A stretch of DNA of 23,225 bases, from the NCBI GenBank assembly GCA_031284645.1, contig JAITXS010000137.1, positions 1 through 23,225 of the forward strand, given 5' to 3'. A model generated the notes under the pieces. The model had not been told where the DNA came from and did not search any database. It was given only the letters and a program-made list of their open reading frames with translations. Below are positions 17,564 through 23,225 of the stretch, piece after piece. The position numbers and the translations under genes are program-made. Source of the DNA: Spirochaetaceae bacterium. Its GTDB lineage: Bacteria; Spirochaetota; Spirochaetia; Treponematales; Breznakiellaceae. Numbering within the stretch: the first letter of the stretch is position 1; each line of letters starts with the position of its first letter.

Positions 17564-18214
17564 ATGAAAAAACTTGCCGCCGTATTTTTGCTTGTCGCAG
17601 CCCTAAACAGCATAGGAGCGCAGACAGCTCCAACGGACAGCGCTCCGGCCGAAAATCAGTTAAAACTGGACGCGCCGCCGCCCGCGCAGGACGGAGCCTC
17701 CGGCAGCGGGAATCCCCTGCGTGAAAACGAGAGAAACTACGCCTTTGTTGACAATCCTGATTCCTTGCAAGGCGGCGTAAGCATCTGGTCTGTCCTGCGT
17801 ATTTTTATCGTATTAATCCTCGTAGCCCTCGCAATTTACGGCATCATTTATTTTTTAAAAAAAAGCAGGACAAAAGGAACAACAGAGGAACGCCACCTCA
17901 AAATACTTGCCGCCCTCCCCTTAAACACCCGAAACGCAGCCGCCGTCATCTCGGTAGGAAACAAAGCATGGCTCGTCGGACTCTCGGATTCCTCAGTCTC
18001 GCTCATTTCAGAAATCACCGACCAGGAAACCGTAAGCGCAATGCTCCTTGATTACTCGGAACACGCAGCCCTCAATACCACAGGGAAAGCCGCCAATTTC
18101 ATGGCCTTATTACAGCGTTTTATCCCGCCGGACAGCAAAACTGCCGCACCAGGCACGCCCCCCGACACAAACGATAAGCTTCGCAAAAACCGCGATAAAC
18201 TACGGGGTTTATAA
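17564..18214 (+). CDS. fliO: FliO-type flagellar export apparatus protein
   Basis: 216 residues from the ATG at 17564. The frame is open further upstream inside pheT, but that extension is not plausible. A signal peptide (about 1-19, ending IGA) is followed by a Pro/Ala-rich extracytoplasmic linker. One membrane helix at about 76-98 precedes a cytoplasmic domain with the FliO pattern LKILAALPLNTRNAAAVISVGNKAWLVGLSDSSVSLISEI-like, here split by normal turns. FliO helps assemble FliP in the flagellar type III export gate. The C-terminal tail is polar and basic. Spirochaete fliO (often called fliZ) usually lies in the large fliL/fliM/fliY/fliP operon, so its place between pheT and apbE is unusual and it may be a second or relocated copy. 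The stop overlaps the next ATG (TAATG). The ribosome binding site is weak. Confidence 0.78.
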   Translation: MKKLAAVFLLVAALNSIGAQTAPTDSAPAENQLKLDAPPPAQDGASGSGNPLRENERNYAFVDNPDSLQGGVSIWSVLRIFIVLILVALAIYGIIYFLKKSRTKGTTEERHLKILAALPLNTRNAAAVISVGNKAWLVGLSDSSVSLISEITDQETVSAMLLDYSEHAALNTTGKAANFMALLQRFIPPDSKTAAPGTPPDTNDKLRKNRDKLRGL

Positions 18215-19371
18215 TGAACTCAAAGACAGAGGGGGGAAAGCCCCCCCCGCTTCAGAGCGCTTTTGCGCTCTTACGCTGCCCCCCTTGCGGGGGTTCCACC
18301 CCCGCAACACCCCCGAAAACAGAATCACAAAACCCGTGTCACATTCAGTGTACCATGCGCCAACTATACGCCGGACTCCTCGTCTTCTGCCTGTGCCTTA
18401 CACTTTCCTGCGTGCAAAAACAGACGCAGCGTGCGGATTTTGTACTCGGTACTATATGCAGCATACGTTTTTTTAAGGAACTTAAACCCGAACTCTTTGA
18501 CGAGCTTTTTTCCCGCCTTTATGAGCTTGACGATATATTTAACATGAATAAGGACAATTCGGACATTGACCGGATCAATAAAAACGCCGGTATACAAGCG
18601 GTTCCGGTAAAAAAAGAATGTATAGAACTCTTATCTCGGGCGCTTTATTTTTCCGAAATTTCAAGCCAAAGCAACGGATACGCGGCCTTTGACCCGACAA
18701 TAGGCCCCTTGGTAAAACTCTGGGGTATAGGAAGCGATAAGCCGAGAATTCCCTCCCCCGATGAAATAAAAGAAAAACTCAGCTTGATAAATTGGCGGAA
18801 TATTGAAATCAATCAAGAAGAACAGACGGTTTTTTTAACAAAAAAAGGAATGTCTCTGGATCTGGGTGCCATAGCAAAAGGATATGCAGCCGACATAATC
18901 GCGGAAAAAATCAGGGAATACGGAATAGAGAGCGCGGTCATTGATTTAGGCGGCAATATCTTTGCACTAGGAGAAAAGCCCGACAAAAACCCGTACAAAA
19001 TCGGCATTCAGAATCCGCTGTCCCCACGCGGTGATTACATGGTTTATGTGGAAACAAAAAATAAAACGCTGGTGACATCGGGGAGTTACGAGCGTTTTTT
19101 CGAGGAAAACGGCGTTCGCTATCATCATATTCTTTCAACGGAAACCGGTTATCCGGTAGACAACGGACTTCTTTCCGTAACAATCATCGCGGAAAACTCA
19201 ACGGACGCCGATGCGCTTTCAACAACGATCTACGCGCTTGGTTTTGAAAAAGGATCAGCCTTATTAAAAACAATGTCCGGTATAGACGCTATTTTTATTT
19301 TTGAAGACGGCTCCCTACGCGTTACAGAGGGCGCGGAGAAAATACTTGGCAAAAAAGCAAAGGGGAGCTAA
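18214..19371 (+). CDS. apbE: FAD:protein FMN transferase ApbE, lipoprotein, with possible repeat-derived N-terminal extension
   Basis: The frame gives 385 residues from the ATG at 18214, which overlaps the fliO stop and has GGGG six bases upstream. The conserved protein begins 47 codons later at 18355 (338 residues) with a lipoprotein signal, MRQLYAGLLV to Cys19 of that form. No Shine-Dalgarno precedes 18355, and the 47 extra codons come from a hairpin-rich repeat-like insert. ApbE transfers FMN from FAD to a Thr in target proteins outside the membrane, using Mg2+. Family motifs: GYAAFDPTIGPLVKLWG; LGAIAKGYAADIIAE with IDLGGNIFALG; TSGSYERFFE; RYHHILSTETGYPVDN; and STDADALSTTIYALG, whose Asp/Thr residues bind metal. 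The enzyme appears intact. A likely target is the FMN-binding lipoprotein at 13854-14201, plus any Rnf/Nqr subunits elsewhere. Which start is used is unresolved. Confidence 0.9.
   Translation: MNSKTEGGKPPPLQSAFALLRCPPCGGSTPATPPKTESQNPCHIQCTMRQLYAGLLVFCLCLTLSCVQKQTQRADFVLGTICSIRFFKELKPELFDELFSRLYELDDIFNMNKDNSDIDRINKNAGIQAVPVKKECIELLSRALYFSEISSQSNGYAAFDPTIGPLVKLWGIGSDKPRIPSPDEIKEKLSLINWRNIEINQEEQTVFLTKKGMSLDLGAIAKGYAADIIAEKIREYGIESAVIDLGGNIFALGEKPDKNPYKIGIQNPLSPRGDYMVYVETKNKTLVTSGSYERFFEENGVRYHHILSTETGYPVDNGLLSVTIIAENSTDADALSTTIYALGFEKGSALLKTMSGIDAIFIFEDGSLRVTEGAEKILGKKAKGS
18231..18307. repeat. Hairpin-rich G/C repeat-like element between fliO and the apbE signal peptide
   Basis: Three strong inverted repeats sit in 77 bp: GGGGGG (18231-18236) with CCCCCC (18241-18246) around AAAG; AGAGCGC (18254-18260) with GCGCTCT (18265-18271) around TTTT; and TTGCGGGGG (18285-18293) with CCCCCGCAA (18299-18307) around TTCCA. 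The CCCCCC run at 18279-18284 could pair instead with the GGGGG, so alternative folds exist. Composition differs sharply from the flanking genes. It resembles a dispersed palindromic element, but only this copy is in the window. Confidence 0.6.
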
Positions 19372-19472
19372 CAGGGGTTAAGGCTTGGCTTGCCTGATTT
19401 CTTTCTGCGGAGTTTTTCAACAGATGATGCCGTATAAAACGGAGAGCTCTTTATCCATAATATGAATTATGA

Positions 19473-19496
19473 CATAATACTCATATCACATGAGTA
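19473..19496 (+). promoter_or_regulatory. -10 box and overlapping palindromic operator candidate for the PPOX-family gene
   Basis: CATAAT (19473-19478) matches a -10 at five of six positions; the -35 is weak (TTTATC at 19450). Starting on the last base of that box, TACTCAT (19478-19484) and ATGAGTA (19490-19496) form a perfect 7-bp inverted repeat with a 5-bp spacer. It covers the expected transcription start and ends just before the GGAGG ribosome binding site at 19498-19502. The placement suits a repressor operator. Confidence 0.45.
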
Positions 19497-19507
19497 CGGA
19501 GGTTTTT

Positions 19508-19900
19508 ATGAAAGAAGTGTATGATTTTTTAAAAAAATGTCAGACTTATTATTTATCCACGGTAGAAGGCGACCAGCCGAGGGTTCGCCCCTTTGGTACC
19601 GTAGATATTTTCGAGGGTAAACTCTACATTCAGACCGGCAAGCTTAAGAATGTATCCAAACAAATAAAATCAAACCCGAAGATCGAAATTTGCGCCTTCG
19701 ACGGCGGTACATGGATCCGTATTCAGGCTCTTGCCATTGAAGACGATCGGCGTGAAGTAAGGCAGCATATGCTGGACGCTTACCCAAGTTTACAGAGTAT
19801 GTATTCGGCAGATGATGGCAATACCCAAGCCTTGTATCTTAAAAATGCCGTTGCAACGATTGAGTCCTTTGGTAAAGAACCAAAAGTGATTCGATTCTAA
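19508..19900 (+). CDS. Pyridoxamine 5'-phosphate oxidase (PPOX) family flavin-binding protein
   Basis: 130 residues from the ATG at 19508, chosen because GGAGG lies five bases upstream; an ATG six codons earlier (19490) lies inside the palindrome and has no such site. The pattern CQTYYLSTVEGDQPRVRPFG, then GKLYIQTGKLKNVSKQIKSN and ICAFDGGTWIRIQALA, is the split-barrel fold of small PPOX-like proteins that bind FMN or related cofactors as dimers. The family includes oxidases, reductases and cofactor-binding proteins of unknown role, and the substrate cannot be told here. It is a stand-alone gene with its own promoter candidate and palindrome, probably cytoplasmic since no signal peptide is present. 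Confidence 0.85.
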   Translation: MKEVYDFLKKCQTYYLSTVEGDQPRVRPFGTVDIFEGKLYIQTGKLKNVSKQIKSNPKIEICAFDGGTWIRIQALAIEDDRREVRQHMLDAYPSLQSMYSADDGNTQALYLKNAVATIESFGKEPKVIRF

Positions 19901-19904
19901 CTTG

Positions 19905-19923
19905 AGTGACAAAAGTCATTTTT
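19905..19923 (+). terminator. Weak hairpin/T-tract terminator candidate after the PPOX-family gene
   Basis: AGTGAC (19905-19910) pairs with GTCATT (19915-19920) around AAAA, with one G-U pair, and the strand continues TTT, giving a run of five Ts from 19919. The stem is short and A/T-rich, so the call is tentative. Confidence 0.35.
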
Positions 19924-19993
19924 CGAAGCTTCAGCACATAGTTAAGTAAAGCGTCGTGCATTGCCAAGCCTATAAGATGGGTTTGGAGGCACT

Positions 19994-21199
19994 ATGAAAC
20001 AAATATTCATTCGATTCTGTTTTTACCGCGTTCGCTTTTTTCTTGCCCTTGCCGCATGTGTATTCCCGATGATAATAAGCTCATGCTTCGGCAGCTGCGG
20101 AGTCTATCCGGGAGCAGAGGGCGCTTTAGAAAACACATCGCTTTCAATAGCAACATGGAATATGCAGGCTCTTTTTGATGGCAAAGATGATGGCTGGGAA
20201 TACGAAGAATATCGGGCCGGCTCCGGATGGTCGGAGGAAAAATACAACGCGCGTCTTAACCATATAGCGGAAGCGATCAAAGGAATGGGCGAAAACAGTC
20301 CCGATATAATCGCGCTTATCGAGCTTGAAAATAAAAACATACTTGAAAAACTCGGTTCTGAATATTTAGCGCAAGAAGCGTACAAGTACTATTTTTTTGC
20401 CGGAAATACCGGCTATTCTTTGGGCATAGGCATACTCAGTAAATATCCGTTTTCAAAAGCAACAGCCCATTCAATTAATGTGGACGGTGAAATTATCCCG
20501 CGTCCGATTACGGAAGTTGAATTTTCCCCGAAAGAAGAAAATATTATCCTCTTTGCGTGTCACTGGAAATCAAAATTAGGCGGAGATGAGAAAACAGAAG
20601 CACTACGCCGCGAAGCTGCCCGTCTTATTCTACGGCGTCAAAAAGAAATAAGACAGGAAAACCCCAAGACGCCCATCCTGGTGTTAGGCGACTTGAATGA
20701 AAATTATGATGAGTTTTACCGGAGGAGCGGTCAAGTAATCTGCGCGCTTATGCCTGACGATCCTGAGGCAGCCCGCATTGCAGGTTATCTGCTTCTTGAA
20801 ACTGACGGAGAGAGCTCTCCTAAAGAAAATTCGGACGTACAGAGTGTCAAAGAAAGTGATGAACAGGATTTTTTAATCATCAGCGAAGAAAAGCCTCCTG
20901 TTTCATCGTTTTTTGTAAATTGCACGGGTGTTTTTTATTCTCCCTGGTGTAGTGAATTAAAAAACGGTTCGTATTTTTACAGCGGCGGCTGGGAAACAAT
21001 TGATCACTTCCTGTTGAACGAAGCCTTTTTTAACACAGAAGGCTGGCAATTCAAAGATTGTTTTGTCATGGACACGGAGCCTTTCGTCAATTCCAAAGGC
21101 GAACCGAATCTATACAACGCCCGTACCGGATCCGGCTTAAGCGACCATCTTCCCCTGCTGTTAAGGTTGTATAAGGCAAAAAAAATTCCACCGACATGA
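19994..21199 (+). CDS. Endonuclease/exonuclease/phosphatase-family lipoprotein
   Basis: 401 residues; GGAGG five bases before the ATG fixes the start. The N-terminal hydrophobic segment ends IISSC (Cys31), a good lipobox, so the catalytic domain is probably outside the cytoplasmic membrane. Fold signatures: ATWNMQALFDG (Asn56), DIIALIELEN (catalytic Glu110 region), HWKSKLGG (His190), LVLGDLNE (Asp233, Asn235), TIDHFLL (Asp337, His338) and LSDHLPLLL (Ser383-Asp384-His385). All catalytic positions of the DNase I-like superfamily are present. The superfamily hydrolyses phosphodiesters or phosphomonoesters, and the substrate here (extracellular DNA, phospholipid head groups or phosphoesters) is not determined. 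An acidic/serine-rich insertion at about 270-300 separates the core strands. It appears monocistronic. Confidence 0.88.
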   Translation: MKQIFIRFCFYRVRFFLALAACVFPMIISSCFGSCGVYPGAEGALENTSLSIATWNMQALFDGKDDGWEYEEYRAGSGWSEEKYNARLNHIAEAIKGMGENSPDIIALIELENKNILEKLGSEYLAQEAYKYYFFAGNTGYSLGIGILSKYPFSKATAHSINVDGEIIPRPITEVEFSPKEENIILFACHWKSKLGGDEKTEALRREAARLILRRQKEIRQENPKTPILVLGDLNENYDEFYRRSGQVICALMPDDPEAARIAGYLLLETDGESSPKENSDVQSVKESDEQDFLIISEEKPPVSSFFVNCTGVFYSPWCSELKNGSYFYSGGWETIDHFLLNEAFFNTEGWQFKDCFVMDTEPFVNSKGEPNLYNARTGSGLSDHLPLLLRLYKAKKIPPT

Positions 21200-21258
21200 A
21201 AGATCCGGTGCGGTATCAAACAGGACAGGAATACTGCGGTATAAAAAACCCAATATTC

Positions 21259-21308
21259 AGGTCCGAACCTCGCGCCGTAACGACCGTTAATGCGTCCGCC
21301 CTGCGGAC
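21259..21308. repeat. Three small adjacent inverted repeats upstream of rseP
   Basis: AGGT/ACCT (21259-21270, loop CCGA), TAACG/CGTTA (21278-21289, loop AC) and GTCCGC/GCGGAC (21294-21308, loop CCT) follow one another. None is followed by a T-tract, so they are not typical terminators. They could still act on the preceding transcript or on rseP. Otherwise 21200-21335 shows only a duplicated TGCGGTAT (21209, 21235). Confidence 0.4.
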
Positions 21309-21335
21309 ACACAAGTGCACCCTGTAATCACAATA

Positions 21336-21364
21336 TTGACTTTCAGTAATTTATCTGATAGGTT
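21336..21364 (+). promoter_or_regulatory. Candidate rseP promoter (extended -10)
   Basis: TTGACT (21336-21341, five of six) and TAGGTT (21359-21364, three of six) are 17 bp apart, and a TG one base before the -10 could compensate for its weak match. The rseP ATG is 27 bp further on. Confidence 0.4.
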
Positions 21365-21390
21365 TTAATCCGGTGTAACAAGTATTTTAT

Positions 21391-22752
21391 ATGATAGTTT
21401 TAAAAATAGTTTTAGGTCTTATCGGACTTGGCATAGTCGTTTTTGTTCATGAGCTCGGTCATTTTATCGCGGCCCGTGCTGTGGGTATTGATGTCGAGGC
21501 ATTTTCAATCGGATGGGGCAAGCCGATTTTCGTAAAAAAAATCGGCTCGGTAGAATATCGACTTGGAATCTTTCCGGTTGGCGGTTACTGCAAAATGGCC
21601 GGAGAGAATGAATTTCAGGAAGCGTGGGAAAACAATAAAAAAGAAATCCCGCAGAAAAAAGGAAGTTTTTTAGGAGCACGGCCCTGGCAGAGAATTATTG
21701 TGGCTGTTGCCGGGCCTTTTTTTAATATCGCATTTGCCGCTCTTGTTTTTGCGTTTGTCTGGGGTATTGGCTTCCAATATGAAACAATGGATAACCGCAT
21801 TGTGCTTGTCCATGATATCAACAACACAGAGAGTATGCCCGCTGATAAAGCAGGGCTTGAGACCGGAGACAGGATCGTTGCCATTGACGGCAGGAAAGTT
21901 GAAAATTACAATGACATTCAGCGGCTTGTCGCGACAAATGCCGAAAAGCTCCTGCGTTTTGACATTGTCAGAAACGGGACGCATCTTACCCTGGAAGTAG
22001 AACCCACACTGCAAAAAGAGACCGGAGCCGGAAAAATCGGTGTTTTTTATTATGCCGAGCCGTTTATCGGTAATATAGTCCCGGGAAGCCTTGCCGAAAA
22101 ATCAGGTATCCGCCCTGGTGATAAAATACTGAAGATCAACGGCAAAGACCTGCCGTATACAGCGGCCTTGTTTAATATTTTTAAAGATGATGAAAAAATC
22201 AATGGCGCTATTGATATTGAATACGAAAGAGACGGCGCGATTGTTAACACATCCATACAGATCCCCACGGATGACACGCGAAGTTTGGGTATTGAGTGGA
22301 AGACCATGCTCTATCATACCCCGCATTATTCCCTGTTCGGAGCTGTCTCTAAGGGAGTAAGCGAAGCATACTGGACTTTGACAACAACCATCCGTAGTTT
22401 CCGCCTGCTCTTTCGGGGTATTGACCTTACTCAATCGGTCTCCGGCCCCGCACGGATTACATGGATGGTCGGTGAAATCGCCACGGAAGGTTTCGGACAG
22501 AGTTTTTCCGACGGGCTTCGTGCGCTTGGCAATTTCCTGGCTCTTATCTCCGTTGCGCTGGGTGTTACAAATCTCCTGCCCCTTCCTGTTTTAGACGGCG
22601 GTTTAATCCTTCTCTTTTTAGCAGAAATACTAAGGGGAAAACCGCTTAATCCAAAAATGGTGCAGGTATTTCAAACAGTGGGAATTGTCATTATCGCCGG
22701 TTTGATGATCTTTGCCGTTACCGGCGATATACTTTTTTTTACCAGACAATGA
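21391..22752 (+). CDS. rseP: Site-2 intramembrane zinc metalloprotease RseP
   Basis: 453 residues, the usual length. It cleaves membrane-anchored substrates such as anti-sigma factors or signal-peptide remnants within the lipid bilayer. The first helix carries the zinc motif HELGH (20-24), and a later helix carries NLLPLPVLDGG with Asn394 and Asp402 as the third-ligand motif. Between them lie a second helix near residue 100-125 and two PDZ domains, roughly 130-205 and 215-300, each with a (L/I)(E/R)xGDxI core. A final helix is near 425-445. All active-site residues are present. The usual neighbours (uppS, cdsA, dxr) are not in the window. The ribosome binding site is weak, with only GGTG well upstream, so the start rests on the conserved N-terminus. 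Confidence 0.93.
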   Translation: MIVLKIVLGLIGLGIVVFVHELGHFIAARAVGIDVEAFSIGWGKPIFVKKIGSVEYRLGIFPVGGYCKMAGENEFQEAWENNKKEIPQKKGSFLGARPWQRIIVAVAGPFFNIAFAALVFAFVWGIGFQYETMDNRIVLVHDINNTESMPADKAGLETGDRIVAIDGRKVENYNDIQRLVATNAEKLLRFDIVRNGTHLTLEVEPTLQKETGAGKIGVFYYAEPFIGNIVPGSLAEKSGIRPGDKILKINGKDLPYTAALFNIFKDDEKINGAIDIEYERDGAIVNTSIQIPTDDTRSLGIEWKTMLYHTPHYSLFGAVSKGVSEAYWTLTTTIRSFRLLFRGIDLTQSVSGPARITWMVGEIATEGFGQSFSDGLRALGNFLALISVALGVTNLLPLPVLDGGLILLFLAEILRGKPLNPKMVQVFQTVGIVIIAGLMIFAVTGDILFFTRQ

Positions 22753-22779
22753 CTTCAGCAATTTCTCGAAGTAGGGTCT

Positions 22780-22960
22780 AAATAGGGGTTTGGGTCGTAG
22801 GGTAGAGGGTCTGGGTTTTACCAGAAATCGCATTACCCAATACCCAACTCCCCTTGACCCTTGCTTTGTGGGTATAGTTCTTACCAGAAAGCCCCTGCCA
22901 TCCCAAAACTCCTTGACCCATTGCTTCGGGGTTTTGATTTTACCAGTAATCCCCTACCCT
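22780..22960 (+). repeat. Imperfect tandem repeat units A-C (about 60 bp period)
   Basis: After a degenerate GGGT-rich tract (about 22781-22815), three units each contain TTTTACCAG-like, C-rich and TTGACCC-TTGCTT segments. The ACCAG cores lie at 22818, 22881 and 22940, so the periods are 63 and 59 bp. Units join head to tail with no unique spacer. No credible gene is present in 22753-23225; one open frame crosses these units but simply follows the repeats. Confidence 0.8.
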
Positions 22961-23045
22961 GCTGCCTTTTACACTTTTTTGCAGATGCATTAAAGCAAAA
23001 GCCACGCGGTGCACTATAAATATAGCATCATGGCTATAAACAAAA
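22961..23045. other. Non-repeat island inside the repeat array, with palindromes
   Basis: About 85 bp of A+T-rich sequence separates units C and D. It contains TTTTGC/GCAAAA (22977-23000), CTATAAATATAG (23014-23025) and TATAGC/GCTATA (23021-23038, loop ATCATG). It may be a promoter region, an insertion or an old border; I see no gene in it. Confidence 0.4.
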
Positions 23046-23225
23046 ATTATATAGTAGGGTTTTGGGTAAAGGGTATAGGGTATAGGGTATAGGGTATAGT
23101 TTTTATCAGAAAGCCTGCACCGTACCTAACTCCCCTAAACCTTTGCTTCGGGAGATGGTCTGGGTTTTACCAGAAAGTTACTACCCGAGACCCGAAGCAG
23201 GGTAAGAGGGGCAAGGGGCAGATCA
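23046..23225 (+). repeat. Heptamer array and repeat units D-E
   Basis: GGGTAAA (23064) is followed by four exact GGGTATA heptamers (23071-23098). Unit D then starts with TTATCAGAAAGCC (23103) and unit E with TTACCAGAAAG (23167), a 64-bp period. TGCTTCGGG (23144-23152) and CCCGAAGCA (23191-23199) form a perfect 9-bp inverted repeat around the unit E core. The array runs to the window edge and may continue. Confidence 0.75.

Noticed and set aside
19372..19472. Terminator or small RNA after apbE
   Set aside because: AGGC/GCCT at 19381-19395 is only a 4-bp stem with an interrupted T-tract. Nothing else convincing is seen.
22790..22993. A 67-codon open frame across the repeats
   Set aside because: It follows the repeat units, has no ribosome binding site and no recognisable protein features.
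22780..23225. CRISPR array
   Set aside because: The spacing of about 60 bp is suggestive, but the similarity runs through the whole unit rather than alternating with unique spacers. The copies are too diverged, and no cas gene is present.
1..23225. tRNA, rRNA, transposase or phage genes
   Set aside because: I looked through the intergenic gaps and reading frames and found no cloverleaf-like sequence, rRNA core or integrase/transposase motif.

Overview
The window looks like a chromosomal segment of an anaerobic spirochaete, most likely a Treponema-type organism. No rRNA or phylogenetic search was possible, so this rests on gene content: a compact archaeal/spirochaete-style PheRS beta chain, a FliO-type flagellar export protein, a single-chain pyruvate:ferredoxin/flavodoxin oxidoreductase, a DUF5312-like protein, and several lipoproteins with relaxed lipoboxes. 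The content is mostly housekeeping and central metabolism. I see no phage, transposase, rRNA, tRNA or CRISPR array.

Layout. 1-297 is the 3' end of an unrecognised A+T-rich gene. 329-3123 (minus) is a two-gene unit: a lipoprotein alkaline phosphatase followed by a YibE/F-family membrane protein. 3302-5476 (minus) is the glycogen debranching enzyme GlgX, divergent from nifJ (5617-9162, plus), which ends in a clear hairpin/U-tract terminator. 9437-13807 (plus) is a DUF5312-like gene, pgeF and argS, closed by a terminator at 13825-13853. 13854-15598 (minus) holds a small FMN-binding lipoprotein and hisS. 15799-19371 (plus) is a tight pheT-fliO-apbE unit. 19508-22752 (plus) holds a PPOX-family flavoprotein, an endonuclease/exonuclease/phosphatase-family lipoprotein and the site-2 protease RseP. 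22753-23225 has no gene and is built of degenerate G-rich heptamers and 59-64 bp repeat units.

How the genes relate. The window is rich in flavin and redox functions. NifJ oxidises pruvate-derived carbon from glycogen breakdown (GlgX) and makes reduced ferredoxin or flavodoxin. ApbE is the enzyme family that attaches FMN covalently to a Thr in SGAT motifs of exported proteins, and a 115-residue exported lipoprotein with exactly that motif lies 4 kb upstream. Three aminoacyl-tRNA synthetase genes (argS, hisS, pheT) cluster within 5.5 kb.

Most worth a second look: (i) the heptamer/60-bp repeat at the right end, with what look like degenerate copies in the hisS/pheT and glgX/nifJ intergenic regions; (ii) a hairpin-rich, repeat-like insert between fliO and the apbE signal peptide that stays open in frame and may extend ApbE by 47 residues; (iii) the FMN-acceptor/ApbE pair; (iv) a palindrome over the predicted transcription start of the PPOX gene; (v) hisS and the DUF5312-like gene, which lack a Shine-Dalgarno and have a -10-like box almost touching the start codon.
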